The notes under the pieces: model-generated
Told to the model about the DNA's origin: nothing
Database searches by the model: none
What the model saw: only the letters and a program-made list of their open reading frames with translations
Made by a program: the position numbers and the translations under genes
Part shown: piece after piece, positions 45,358 to 56,515 of the stretch
How positions within the stretch are numbered: the stretch's first letter is position 1
Layout: the number at the start of each line of letters is the position of its first letter
Source of the DNA: Sinotaia quadrata
Taxonomy: Eukaryota > Mollusca > Gastropoda > Architaenioglossa > Viviparidae
Reading direction: 5' to 3'
DNA: 64,000 nucleotides
Assembly: GCA_028829895.1 (NCBI GenBank)
Contig: CM054179.1
Coordinates: 97,250,875 to 97,314,874 of the forward strand

Positions 45358-45468
45358 ATTACACACACGTTGTTGTGTTTGCTATTGATATATCACACAC
45401 GTTGTTGTGTTTGCTATTCATATATCACATAGGTTGTTGTGTTTGTTATTGATATATCACACAATTTG
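45358..45468. repeat. Tandem repeat, 34 bp x 3
   Basis: CACACACGTTGTTGTGTTTG then CTATTGATATAT, with small changes per unit. Confidence 0.92.
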
Positions 45469-46495
45469 TATGTACGTTATACATTGGATACGTGGTTGTA
45501 CCTTTAAGTTACACACATATATAATGAAACATACATTGGGCTGTGAGTAGCATACGAACGTATCTGATCTTTTGCTTGTGATTACCATAAACACATTCAC
45601 ATTGAAACATGCTTTTAAAACACGTACATACGCATGAACATGCACACGCATGTCATATACACATACACATCCAAATGAAGAGACGCACCCAAGTAACATA
45701 CCAAATTTAAAATACCGCAAATGTATTCATGCACTCATATATACAAACACACAAACATTCGAAGTACAGGTACACACATAGCTGTACATACTGAAACAAC
45801 TTTCTCTCTCTAATCCCATAAACGTGTATTATTCCCAAGGATCTATCTATCATCTAGCGCTCAGGGCAAATCTGCCATCCTCGCGAGATAAATTTGACAA
45901 GTTCGAAATTTAAATTTGCATGTTCTCAAGAACGATTCAAAGTTCGAGATTGATATCGTACATGATAATGCAAACGAGCTTAGAAAAGATACTGTCAGAC
46001 AACTGATCCGGTCATTACTGTGTTCGCTGTTGCTTTCAAGACTCGTCGACATGTGAATTAAAGATTGTTGCCAGGGCAACTGATGTTGCAAAGCCACACA
46101 ATAACATTATATGATTACTAATATGGCCGCTGTCGATAGATATTAGGCACAATGTACCTCATGCAAATTGAAATGGGCGAGTAAAAAAAAAAAGTGGATT
46201 CAAACATCCCATGTGGAACTCTTGAGCATCGAGCCTCTATGTCCATCGCTAATTATTTAAATCAGAAAGACAGTTATATCAGTCAAATATATGAAAGAGT
46301 GTCCATTATAACAAAAGTCAATAGAAAGTAACAGTAACATTATACCAAGACGCTTTGTTGTGCTGAGGTAAACAAGGAATTAAAGAGCAGCTTAATTTCC
46401 CGAAAGACTTGAGCGGGACAAGTCCTCAGTTAGTGTATTATAATTATGAGAAAGAAATGTCCAGCTATGAATGAAAGAGAAGGGAGATATTTCAT
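45469..46495. other. No supported gene
   Basis: A 78-codon minus frame at 45861-46097 (LPWQQSLIHMSTSLESNSE) lacks splice context and is near chance length. Confidence 0.35.
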
Positions 46496-46499
46496 TTCT

Positions 46500-46575
46500 T
46501 AATTTCCCGAAAGCCTGAGTGTAACGAGACCTCAGTGTAACGAGTCCTCAGTTAGTGTAACGAGACCTCAGCCAA
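46500..46575. repeat. Short tandem repeat, about 17-24 bp
   Basis: Units of GTGTAACGAGACCTCAGT, three to four copies with length changes. A fainter related copy lies at about 46395. Confidence 0.8.
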
Positions 46576-47035
46576 AGTATTATACAAGAAAGAAGTGCCA
46601 GCAACCTGAACTGCCACGAAATGGCCTTTCAGCACTTGGCGTGACGTTCAGTAAGGTGTACACCCTCGAGCATGATCTACATATGCGATCTGTGTTACAC
46701 ACTTTCACGTAACATATTCTTTTCTGTCCCCCTCCCCCTCTCCTTCTCTCTTTCCCCTCCCCCTCTCTTAAACACACGCACGCACACGCACACACAAAGA
46801 AGTAAATAACACTGTTGCATAAAACTATTCATTCGGTCCCTTATATTACGACCGGTTCAGTAACAAGTAAAACAGATCTGCTAATGTCTTTGCTTGACTT
46901 ATTCTGGAATCACTGAGACATGGTAATCTCTATAAGAAACTACATTTTCACAAATGACAGGCTAGCGCCATTTCTTCCCTTGCCCGTCCACCCTACTACT
47001 AGGGGTGCTAATGGAAAAGAATGCATTGTTCATTC
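46576..47035. other. No supported gene
   Basis: On the minus strand, 46610-46690 has a short open stretch with TLLNVTPSAERPFRG between weak splice-like sites. Not strong enough to call. Confidence 0.35.
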
Positions 47036-47039
47036 GCAA

Positions 47040-47205
47040 ATCACAGACTGTTAATTCATTAAATCCTATAATACCCAATAAGAAATTAACAAAAAATCAA
47101 GACAGATAATTCATTAATTACTATGATAGTCAATAAGAAATTAACAAAAAATCAAGACAGATAATTCATTAATTACTATAATAGTCAATAACAAATTAAC
47201 AAAAT
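47040..47205. repeat. Tandem repeat, about 55 bp x 3
   Basis: AATTCATTAATTACTATRAT then AGTCAATAASAAATTAACAA and AAAATCAAGACAGAT. The first unit is diverged. Confidence 0.92.
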
Positions 47206-47324
47206 GTTGGCATCAGACATTACACTACCACTAAAATAGAAAATGATTTGCCCAAAATAGTTGTGAACAGAGATGCATTTTAGTTCTTATTTTTGTGAAT
47301 TACACTTTTCTTTCTGTCCCTTGG

Positions 47325-47482
47325 GAGGATATAGAGTCCCGTTGTACGACACATATTGACATGGATGATATAGAGTCCCGTTGTACGACACATAATGACA
47401 TGGATGATATAGAGTCCCGTTGTACGACACATAATGACATGGATGATATAGAGTCCCGTTGTACGACACATAATGATATGCG
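47325..47482. repeat. Minisatellite, 39 bp x 4
   Basis: Units of GATATAGAGTCCCGTTGTAC then GACACATAATGACATGGAT. Open on both strands with a 13-residue period. Confidence 0.96.
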
Positions 47483-47774
47483 ATGATATGAGTCCGATTC
47501 AATCGTTCAGGATAGTATTTCACCACTCCCCAATTTCTGCTGACCTTGCAGAGACTGTTCCCTACTCCCCACATCTAACGTGCTGTGCGTGGGCACCCCC
47601 CCCCCCACACACACACACATTCACAAAACACCAACCCACATCAACCCACACAATGTAAACTCATCCATCCATACATTCAGAGAAAAGTGGCCTAAAAGAA
47701 GCAGTAGCTCACTTAAAGAATTAGTTTCTCTCGTGCAATTTACACAGTCTTGGAATCCTCCAATGCGTATGTAC

Positions 47775-47887
47775 CTAGTCTGTTTACCAGGGCCGGATAA
47801 TTCATTTCCGGTCACGGAAGCTATACGCTTCAAACTGGAGACAAGCGGTTGCTTCTTCATCCAGGTGTATGAAGAGCAAAATTCCGA
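47775..47887 (-). CDS. Candidate internal exon (phase 0-2), unknown product
   Basis: Minus strand: acceptor GGCCGATCAGACAG at 47888 and a strong donor AGACTAG/GTACAT at 47774 frame a 113-bp open block encoding SEFCSSYTWMKKQPL, VSSLKRIASVTGNELS and GPGKQTR. The codon pattern is exon-like. The plus strand is also open over the same bases, so orientation is not certain. No adjoining exon could be matched with confidence. Confidence 0.28.
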
Positions 47888-48330
47888 CTGTCTGATCGGC
47901 CAATCAATAAAAGTCAATTAGTTATCAGCAGTAATATAAAATCTATGATTACCATTAGCGATGAGTGTTTTGTGGATGGTACGGGTGTTGGTAGAACCAA
48001 GGAGAGGTAGATAAACTGATAGACTTACATATGCAAGCAGATATAAGGACAAACAATCAGACATTCAAATCGACAGACGGAGAGACCAAACGATTTTAAG
48101 GAGTACACTGCAGTAGACTAAAGCACGCTAGAGTGTGCTAGACAAAAGCAATGACAGAGAGGTTATTAATTTATCTGATTGTACTCAACTAGAATATATT
48201 AAGCGAAACTTCCCTAGACTACATTACGCTAGGCTGTATTAAAATACCACGAGACAGAAGCAGTCCAAAATAGACCAGGCTAAATTACTTTTCAATAGAC
48301 TAGATCATCACTAGAATACAGCAGACAAGA
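47888..48330. other. No feature seen
   Basis: Unique DNA leading into a tetranucleotide microsatellite. Several ACTAGA/TAGACTA short motifs recur loosely. Confidence 0.4.
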
Positions 48331-48334
48331 CGGT

Positions 48335-48399
48335 ACAGGTAGATAGATAGACAGAGAGACAAATAGATAGATAGACAGACAGACAGACAGATAGACAGG

Positions 48400-48431
<32 letters not shown>

Positions 48432-48464
48432 TAAATAGATAGATAGATAGATAGATAGACAGAC

Positions 48465-48548
<84 letters not shown>
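48335..48548. repeat. (AGAT)n/(AGAC)n microsatellite
   Basis: Interleaved GATA and GACA tetramers in several blocks. Confidence 0.97.
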
Positions 48549-48885
48549 TATTCATAAGAGAACAAAAAATATCTTACATTTGAAAGCGTTTCCCTAAAGT
48601 CCCAATATGTTATTGCCTTTAATTAGAGAATAATATGTTTTATTATAGTTTAGTTTAAATCTTAGTGAAAACTTGGTTTGAATGTGTTAATTTGAAAATG
48701 AGATACATTTATACAAAAGTTGTATATTTTTGCTAAACCTCAGTACACTAAGTGGTAAATATTTAGTAAGTAAAAATAAATCTCTTTAAATAATGAAAAT
48801 CGCTCGGCCAGGTATCATGTTATATGGTTTAAGGGATACACTGACAGGATGCACACACTACGGTTGAGTGGAAATTGTACAAACG
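48549..48885. other. No feature seen
   Basis: AT-rich unique DNA. Confidence 0.4.
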
Positions 48886-48887
48886 TG

Positions 48888-48942
48888 AATGAGAAGTATT
48901 CGTGATGACGAGTGGGAAGTACACGTACGTATGTACGTGCGT

Positions 48943-48981
<39 letters not shown>

Positions 48982-49108
48982 TATGTGTGTGTGTGTGTGT
49001 GAGTGTGTGTGTGAGTGTGTGTGTGTGTGAGTGTGAGTGTGTGTGTGTGTGGGGTGTGTGTGTGTGTGTGTGAGTGAGTGTGTGTGTGTGAGTGTGTGTG
49101 TGTGTGGG

Positions 49109-49139
<31 letters not shown>

Positions 49140-49246
49140 TGTGTGAGTGTGTGTGTGGTGTGTGTGTGTGTGTGAGTGTGTGTGTGTGTGTGGGGTGGGT
49201 GGGTGTGAGTGTGTGTGTGTGAGTGTGTGTGTGTGAGTGTGTGTGT

Positions 49247-49298
<52 letters not shown>

Positions 49299-49361
49299 AG
49301 AAGTATGCGTGATGACGAGTGGGAAGTACACGTACGTATGTACGTGCGTGGTGTGTGTGTG

Positions 49362-49401
<40 letters not shown>

Positions 49402-49430
49402 AATGAGAAGTATGCGTGATCACGAGTGAG
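48888..49430. repeat. Complex (GT)n array with an embedded repeated block
   Basis: Long GT tract with many GAGTGT, GGGGTGT and GGTGTG interruptions. A block reading GAATGAGAAGTATGCGTGAT then GACGAGTGGGAAGTACACGT, ending in ACGTATGTACGTGCGTGG, occurs at about 48888 and 49294, with a partial third at 49401; each full block is followed by a GT run. The unit is therefore block plus GT tract. Confidence 0.95.
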
Positions 49431-49915
49431 AAGTGCACTTAACTATGAATGAGAAATACACTTAAGTATGAATGTGAAGTATAACAGAATTTGTACGAGA
49501 AGTATACGTGAGTATATATAAGAAATCTGCGTGCAAGAATGAGAAGTACGCAAGAGTATGAATGAAAACAAGCATGGACGCGAGTGGAAACACATGTAGG
49601 TATGATTGTAACAATATGTGGAATGTTGGGAAACTGGGCAAGGTTAGAAAACGTGAGTGTGTGGGTATGATTGGGGAAATGGTTGGTCATAAGTAAAAAC
49701 GTTTGTGAGCATAACCGCGGTATATGTTTGGTCATGAGGTAAAAATAAATGTGAGCATGAGCGGAGTCATAATCATGTATGAACATGAGTGGAGAAACTT
49801 GTGGGCATTAGTGAAGAAATATGTGGGAACAAACGTGAACATATTTTTTATATGCTTGAGAGAATATGTGAACATATAATAATGTGCATAAGTGAGTAAA
49901 CGTGTGTTCTCCATA
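49431..49915. repeat. Very degenerate tandem repeat, about 30 bp
   Basis: Loose repeats of GAATGAGAAGTATACNTGAGTA drifting into GTGAACATATTT... across the stretch. They continue the GAATGAGAAGT block of the GT array and look like an old array of the same origin. Confidence 0.55.
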
Positions 49916-49919
49916 AGTG

Positions 49920-50200
49920 GAAGAACAAGTGGGCATTAGTAGGCATGTTGTTGCATCAAAGAGGATTGTGGAAACAAGTGGGTATTAGTGGGCAATTTGT
50001 TAGCAGCAGAGAGGATTAAGGAAACATGTGGGCGTTAGTGGGCAATTTCTTAGCATCAGAGAGGATTATGGAAACATGAGGGCAATTTGTTACATCAGAG
50101 AGGATTATGGAAACATGTGGGCATTGGTGGGGTAATTTGTTAGCATGAGAGTGGATTAAGGAAACATGTGGGCATTAGTGTGGCAATTCATTAACCTCTC
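49920..50200. repeat. Degenerate minisatellite, about 50 bp x 5
   Basis: GTGGGCATTAGTGGGCAATT then TGTTAGCATCAGAGAGGATT and ATGGAAACAT, with unit-length changes. Confidence 0.9.
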
Positions 50201-50585
50201 AGATATTGAAAAAATTCTGACTCTATTAATTCTCTTTTTAATAAGTTAAGTCTCATTCTCTTTGCGACGATTTGTGACTTTTGTGCTATTTATTTTTAAA
50301 TCTTCTCTAATGCTTCATTTTCTTTATACTGAATGTATGAAAGCAGTGTAAGTTTATAATTTAAAACAGATATATTTGCAAGATAAAATGTCAACGATTG
50401 TCGGAAAATAAGCATATACCATTGATATTTTTAGAAAGAAACGGGGGAGGGGGAAATATTATTATTAGCCATTTTAAAAAGAATTATTCTTACAGAACTG
50501 AAAGAGGGTTGTGTTACGTCTGAAAATGCTTTTGTTTCCAACTTTTGTGAAGTTTGGAAGGATCCAAGCAAGACATCGTATAACT
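50201..50585. other. No feature seen
   Basis: AT-rich unique DNA. Confidence 0.4.
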
Positions 50586-50589
50586 ATAC

Positions 50590-51035
50590 AATGTATCAAT
50601 ACAAACCTATAACTAATAAAATGTATCAATACACACCTATCACTATCATAATAGGTATCAATACACACCTATCACTATCATAATAGGTATCAATACACAC
50701 CTATCACTATCATAATAGGTATCAATACACACCTATCACTATCATAATAGGTATCAATACACACCTATCACTACCATAATAGGTATCAATACACACCTAT
50801 CACTATCATAATAGGTATCAATACACACCCATCACTATCATAATAGGTATCAATACACACCTATCACTAATAAAAGGTATCAATACACACTACCTATTAC
50901 TAACATAAAAGGTATCAATACACACCTATCACTAATAAAAGGTATCAATACACACTATCTATTGCTAACACAAAAGGTATCAATACACACCTATTGCTAA
51001 CACAACAGGTATCAATACACCTATTGCTAACATAA
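50590..51035. repeat. Minisatellite, 32 bp x about 13
   Basis: GGTATCAATACACACCTATC then ACTATCATAATA. The left and central units are uniform; the right units vary in length (ACTAATAAAA, ATTGCTAACA). Confidence 0.96.
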
Positions 51036-51149
51036 AAGGCTTACAAACGAACTCGCTGCAGGAAATTATTAAGGACAGTTCCGTTCAGGAACAATCGGCC
51101 CAGCACGGGACCTCCTCAGTATCGAACACCGCAGACCGCAAGGTTAAAA

Positions 51150-51310
51150 TGATGCCGACACCGCGTGTCGGCATGTGTGCGCAACCTTACCCGGAAGTTA
51201 TTATATACGACAGAAGAGGGGAATGACTGTAGGGCTGTAATTAAGTTACGATAGATTGTCGTTAGGGACGAATGCTCCAAGGGGAAAGACACACGGTTCG
51301 AGTCCGTGAG
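51150..51310 (+). mobile_element. Possible SINE-like element: perfect hairpin and tRNA T-arm-like sequence
   Basis: A perfect 10-bp inverted repeat (ATGCCGACAC / GTGTCGGCAT, 3-base loop) lies at 51152-51174. At 51292-51308, CACGG-TTCGAGT-CCGTG forms a complete tRNA T-arm with a matching B box (GGTTCGAGTCC). No matching acceptor stem, D-arm or anticodon arm is found, so it is not a tRNA gene. A tRNA-derived repeat remnant is the simplest reading. Confidence 0.4.
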
Positions 51311-51526
51311 AGCGATGTATAGTACTGGCTGCTTTTTATTATTTTTAAAAAAATATTTTCTTCTTTTAAAAAAAATATTATTATTATTTTGTAGCGTTAA
51401 ATATGTTCTTGATAGTCCTTTACATTGTTGCGATATATGTGAAATGATTAACATTAATTGATAAACATTTATGTTATCTGAAAATAAATCATAAGCGCCT
51501 ACTAAAGCAAACTACTTCTACGTTTA

Positions 51527-51584
<58 letters not shown>

Positions 51585-51588
51585 TTAT
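51527..51588. repeat. (CTAT)n microsatellite
   Basis: About 15 CTAT units. Confidence 0.97.
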
Positions 51589-52188
51589 CGTCTAAAGGCT
51601 CAAATACAAAATAACATACATACATACAAGGAATACAAAATAGGATTATCAATTAAATGAAGCATGTGAAAAATGTTATCATTAACATATATTAAAATAT
51701 AAAATGACGGGGAATAATTTGTCACAGTTTATTTACTGCAGAAAGCTCAAATAATAAATTTATCACAATAACCCCTTCCGTTAGCTTAATCATTAACACA
51801 TTACATTATTTTTCAGTTTACATTTCTCTTATCAAATTTCAGCATAATTTCAGTTTATTACTTTTTCGACAACTTAATAATGTTTCATCTTGCCTAAGTG
51901 GGTGGAATGGGCATCCTGTTCCCCTTTGTCAATCACAGGAGTCAAGCATATCTCTATGTCTCCATATCTCCATACAAAATGTCGGTTTCCTAGTCTCGTC
52001 TTGCAGACATGAACTGTGGTCTATGCACAGATTATAATTTTGTGTGGGAGAAGAGACTCTCGTAGGCAGGGGTGGTGGTGTGGATTCAGGGCTCCTCCTC
52101 CAATTCTAACCCGGGGATAAGCCACGCCTTCATAAATAATTTCAGCTTCCTATCTCTCTCCCTCGCATTAATATCCGATCTTATAATT
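51589..52188. other. No feature seen
   Basis: AT-rich unique DNA; composition rises in GC from about 51890. Confidence 0.4.
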
Positions 52189-52317
52189 ATGGATGAAGAA
52201 TCGTCCCAGGAGTCGGGGATTGAGAGCAGTCCCTGGCCCCTCGCCTCCCCAACTAAGTTACAACAAATTCCAGGCAAAATTTCACTTCCTACCACTTTCC
52301 TTGCGGCCATGGATTAA
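52189..52317 (+). CDS. Short open frame, 42 codons, uncertain
   Basis: The frame from ATG encodes an acidic/Ser start (MDEESSQESGIESSPW) and ends at AAMD-stop. The same GGCCATGGATTAA ending recurs at 52939-52951 in non-coding-looking DNA, which suggests repeat-derived sequence. The minus strand is open too. Low confidence. Confidence 0.15.
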   Translation: MDEESSQESGIESSPWPLASPTKLQQIPGKISLPTTFLAAMD

Positions 52318-53261
52318 AGGCACACCAGCATGCAAGACAGACATATTTCTGTTTTATTTATTATACTTCTAGCAGATATTTGTCCATTACTTTTAATTTA
52401 TTTGTTTGATGACAAAACCGTTTCCTCTGAAAAATATGCTTGCTTTTAAAACTTAAAGAAATGAGATAAATAATTAAATTATTTTTGTGTGGGGAGTTGT
52501 CTGGACCTTGTTTTATATGTTATATTCATATACAAGTCTATATTTAGAAAGGTTATATAATGTTTTGAATACCTCATACCAACAACAATTTATATCTGTA
52601 AAGATGCAAAATTCCACCCCCCCCCCCAAGATTTTGCTAATTAATTAATGCCTTTATTTAATGTTTTATTAATATTTTCACTCTTTAATATTATATTCTT
52701 AGTTATTACTTACCATTTGGAAAATTTTGTTTATTTATGCGTTAACCTTTAGCGTAGCTGATGTCAGCCACGAAATTCTTCTATTGTACACATTTTATTG
52801 GAACCTTGGGTTTAAAGACTGTATGTGACTGCTTGTGCACATGTTTGAAGTTTTGCCGAATATGGAGAATTTTTTTTTAAATCAACGACGAGAGCACTGT
52901 TGAGGTCTATTTGGACAACATTTAGCAAGAAGTTCGGTGGCCATGGATTAAGGTCATGTCGGGTACCAAAGACACACTAGGTGGGGCATGACTGCAATAT
53001 GGGAAATCATCTGGCGAGTTTAGCCAGAGTGCTGACAGAAGTCGCCCATTTACGAATGACCAGTGCTTGTACACTGAAACGAACCCTGTCAGCAGCTTTA
53101 AGGCTTCTACAACAACAATCTTCCAACTCAGCCTGTACAAGACAGCCATAAAGACATCCCGATGGCGTGGAAATCTACATTATTCAATCAAGCCTGCACC
53201 AGCTACTGACATCACAACACCCAACGCTACAAGAAAGAGAAGTTACATATTTTCAACGCTA
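52318..53261. other. No supported gene; probable repeat-derived block at 52920-53240
   Basis: 52920-53240 is GC-richer, open in several frames, and leads directly into interspersed repeat family 2. It may be the left part of that element. Confidence 0.4.
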
Positions 53262-53580
53262 TAACAGTCGCCAGCACCAAGCAAACACCAAACTAGGACT
53301 CTAGCACCAACACTGATGCCAGCCCTCTCCGAATTATTTGTGAGGGTTGCTGGTCCAACTGGAACACCACAAATCGGAGAACGTTTTATGATGAAATGAT
53401 TTACTAGAGATCAGAGAACGTTTTATGATGAAATGATCCACTACAGATCAGAGAACGTCTTATGATGGAATGATCCACTACAGATCAGAGAACGTCTTAT
53501 GATGGAATGATCCACAACAGATCAGAGAACGTCTTATGATGAAATGATCCACGAAAGCTTCAGTGGTGACGTTAAATTAT
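53262..53580 (+). repeat. Interspersed repeat family 2, copy 2, with internal 37-bp x 4-5 expansion
   Basis: Homologous to 30376-30620. Here the segment GATCAGAGAACGTCTTATGA then TGGAATGATCCACTACA is amplified (53398-53555), whereas the other copy amplified the neighbouring segment. Confidence 0.75.
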
Positions 53581-53654
53581 TATCGTAACTACACTTGAAT
53601 TTTGCCAGTCTCAAAAAGAGCCAAACGAATCCCTGAGATTTAGTAATCAGAATC

Positions 53655-53830
53655 CTTTGGAGGTGAATTTTGTGTATATTCCTCATTGGACTATTGTGTG
53701 CGAGAGTGTTGATTCTCTGGAGGTGAATTCTGTGTATATTCCTTATTGGACTATTATGTGCGGGAGTGTTGATTCTTTGGAGGTGAATTCTGTGTATATT
53801 CCTTATTGGACTATTGTGCGCAAGAGTGTT
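53655..53830. repeat. Minisatellite, 60 bp x 3
   Basis: GGAGGTGAATTCTGTGTATA then TTCCTTATTGGACTATTGTG and CGAGAGTGTTGATTC. Open on the plus strand with a 20-residue period. Confidence 0.95.
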
Positions 53831-54204
53831 GTTCCAGGGACTCCGTGGGAGAAATCATTTGGGAGCTGTCATGAATTCTACTATTATACAATGATTGTCT
53901 ATGTCCATATAGAGTGTCTACCATTGTATACAGCTCAGTTTGAGCAAAGTTTATAATTCTATTGCCTACGTGTTAGTAGTGGTACTACTCATTAGACAAA
54001 GGCTAATGAATGTCAGCTGTATTAGATGTATACCAGTAGTGGGCTCTACTGCAGTTATTACCAAGTACAGGGTCTCAGAGAAGAGCCACTGAGATTTATT
54101 TGAACTAACTTATAGGTAATTATTGTATTTTATTTTTTATTTCACTAATTATTTTTTGTTCTTGAATTTGATTAAATAAAATAATTCGAGTATTCGAGTT
54201 GCCC
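53831..54204. other. No feature seen
   Basis: Unique DNA with no exon-like block recognised. Confidence 0.4.
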
Positions 54205-54430
54205 TTTCATTCGTGTGATTTCACTTCATGTTTGGTGTTCACGTGATGTGTTCGTGTGCTTTTACTTCATGTATGGTGTTCACGTAATGTGTTCGTGTGA
54301 TTTCACTTCATGTTTGGTGTTCAAGTGATGTATTTGTGTGATTTCACTTCGTGTACGGTGTTCACGTGATGTGTTCGTTTGATTTCACTTCATGTATGGT
54401 GTTCACTGTGATGTGTTCGTTTGATACGAT
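54205..54430. repeat. Minisatellite, about 44 bp x 5
   Basis: GTGTGATTTCACTTCATGTA then TGGTGTTCACGTGATGTGTTC. Confidence 0.94.
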
Positions 54431-54875
54431 CATTGTGTAATATTTCCTTTGTATCCTTCTTTGTATTGTTGCCAAGTTGGGGGTGGGGGCAGAGCCACAA
54501 GTGAGTTATAGGAACTGAAAGAGGACATCCCCCCCCCCCAAACGAGAAGTGGCTAGCCACTAAGTCGGGAAATTTAGAAATCATTATTAAATATAATAAT
54601 TAATTTTATATCGTAAAATCCTTTCGCGCTGGGTTGGGGCAAGTAATTATCATCAGGTAGAGGCCTACATTATCTAAAAAGACAAAAAACAAAAATAAAA
54701 TATGAAATATATTATAATACGTTTAGAGTTAATTTATTCCAAGAAGTAGAAACAATTAAGAAAAACAAAATAAAAGTTAAATTAATAAGAATATATTCTG
54801 GTCAAATGTCTTACAAGGAAAAATATTAATTTCACACCAAAAGAAGAATATGTATATGCACGCGTGCACATAAGT
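54431..54875. other. No feature seen
   Basis: Includes G- and C-rich homopolymer patches (54478-54540) that can look open by chance. Confidence 0.4.
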
Positions 54876-54965
54876 GTGTGTCAGTGTGTGTATTTGTGTG
54901 GATATATATATATGTGTGTGTGTGTGTATGTGTGTGTATGTGTGTGTATGTGTGTGTGTATATGC
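54876..54965. repeat. (GT)n microsatellite, interrupted
   Basis: GT run with TATATA and TATG interruptions. Confidence 0.95.
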
Positions 54966-55416
54966 ATGCGTAATTGTTGGTATGCATGTATGTACATATC
55001 TGTCTATGTGCACTGGTGTATATGTGCAACTGAGTATGAGGTTGGGCATGTTAGAAAAAATAGTCGTGGTAGTGGTAGTGGTGAATAATTTGGTATAATA
55101 CACATTTCACAACGAATGCATTTAATACTAAGTATTTTTTTTAGACCTTATGCCTACCAAAACCATAACAAGCAGTTGTACAGATATAAGCTGGGAAAAT
55201 GTCTTCTCACAAAATCGGCATGGCACCATTCTTTAGACAAGACGTACTAGTGCAAAAGTATTTACCATTTTTTAAAACTTTAGATGACATATCGGTTACA
55301 GCCACTGGTTTATCTTGTACTACTCACTAGTGAATACAGAGCCAAGAGTTATTTATAGCATTGCAACTAAACTACTAATCTTCCAACACCGCGACAATCT
55401 TGTCTCGCGAATTTAC
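54966..55416. other. No feature seen
   Basis: Unique DNA just downstream (minus sense) of the candidate exon at 55417; a GTGGTAGTGGTAGTGG run lies near 55065. Confidence 0.4.
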
Positions 55417-55531
55417 GAAAATGTGGGAGGTGTCTCTCGTGACCGGCAGGAGCGCACTGTCACGAACTTCGAGATGATCCCATACAGCAATTTAATAACT
55501 GAAGCCGTGTTCCCGTCTTCCTGATCCAAGT
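55417..55531 (-). CDS. Candidate internal exon (phase 1-2), unknown product
   Basis: Minus strand: a strong acceptor CGTACCTTCATCTCTGCAG at 55532 and donor CATTTTC/GTAAAT at 55416 frame a 115-bp open block with G/C-ending codons, encoding LDQEDGNTASVIKLLYGIIS then KFVTVRSCRSRETPPTF. A second acceptor at 55575 would lengthen it in the same frame (IVQIVHWRTFISAD). Its entry phase fits the donor of the exon at 62208, so it may be an alternative 3' path of that locus or an exon of another gene. Family unknown. Confidence 0.4.
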
Positions 55532-55574
55532 CTGCAGAGATGAAGGTACGCCAATGGACAATTTGCACGATAGA

Positions 55575-56140
55575 CTGCAGAATTATCAGACTTGTCGGGG
55601 GTTCCAAATGGAAACGTACTTAATTTCCTTTCTCGCGGACAAGCTTGAATTCGATTCTATCATAGCTTCACTCATTCCCCCCCCCCCTCCACACACAAAC
55701 ACCATTTTAAGCCGGAAATGTACACGTCCACTATGTCAAAAACATGACATCAGAATTATGATGTACGAGTTCCTACGTCATTTGCTGGACACAAATCAAC
55801 CAGACCACTGCTACGGTTATTGATTTCAATTTGTTAATATCATTGTGCTGTTCAAATCGTAGCTATTACAAGTGCCAGGACTCTCAGACATAGATTACCA
55901 CAACTACCGCTACAGTTATTGATTGATTTCAGTTTCTTAATATCAGTAGACTGCTCGAATCCTGGGTACTAAAAGTGGCCGGGGGTTCAGGAGTTTTGAT
56001 TTGTTTTAGAGTGAGGCGAATGGATAGAACGCAGAACGTTGAAGAATAAAGATGGGACATTGAAACGGGGTGGATTAATGCATACCAGAATACATTGCTT
56101 GTTCTGGCACGCTTTCTACAAGCACGCACAAACACAAACA
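55575..56140. other. No supported gene
   Basis: A plus frame of 89 codons at 55554-55823 spans a poly-C run and lacks splice context. A duplicated segment with CCACTGCTACGGTTATTGAT / CAACTACCGCTACAGTTATT lies near 55803 and 55900. Confidence 0.4.
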
Positions 56141-56146
56141 CAAACA

Positions 56147-56208
<62 letters not shown>
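56147..56208. repeat. (CA)n microsatellite
   Basis: About 30 CA units after ACAAACACAAACACAAAC. Confidence 0.97.
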
Positions 56209-56211
<3 letters not shown>

Positions 56212-56515
56212 ATACGCACAAACACACATACAGCAAATTAATCTGACGATATAAATTGCTATCATATTAGATGCTATGCATTCTTTGATTAAATGTTTGA
56301 AGATTTCTTAAATTAAAAATGATGGTGAAAGAAATATTAGAAAATATTAGCAAAGAAACGCTCGCATGTACGCATGAAAAAAATCATGTATAATAGGGGA
56401 GATAAATCGCTATCTTTACACACTCGGGTATTTTTTTCTTTTGACCCAGACTACAGTAAGGAATAATACCACTTTCCTGTTTCATCTCTAAAGCCTGCAT
56501 GAAAATGTCCTCAAT

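Noticed and set aside
45861..46097. 78-codon minus frame
   Set aside because: No splice or polyadenylation context; a length expected by chance.
46610..46690. Minus-strand exon with TLLNVTPSAERPFRG
   Set aside because: Both flanking splice-like sites are weak and the block is under 30 codons.
48815..49438. 207-codon Thr/His frame
   Set aside because: Product of the GT/CA microsatellite.
51292..51308. tRNA gene
   Set aside because: Only the T-arm is intact; no acceptor stem, D-arm or anticodon arm could be paired.
55554..55823. 89-codon plus frame
   Set aside because: Runs through a poly-C tract and lacks splice signals; the adjacent minus strand has the better exon signals.
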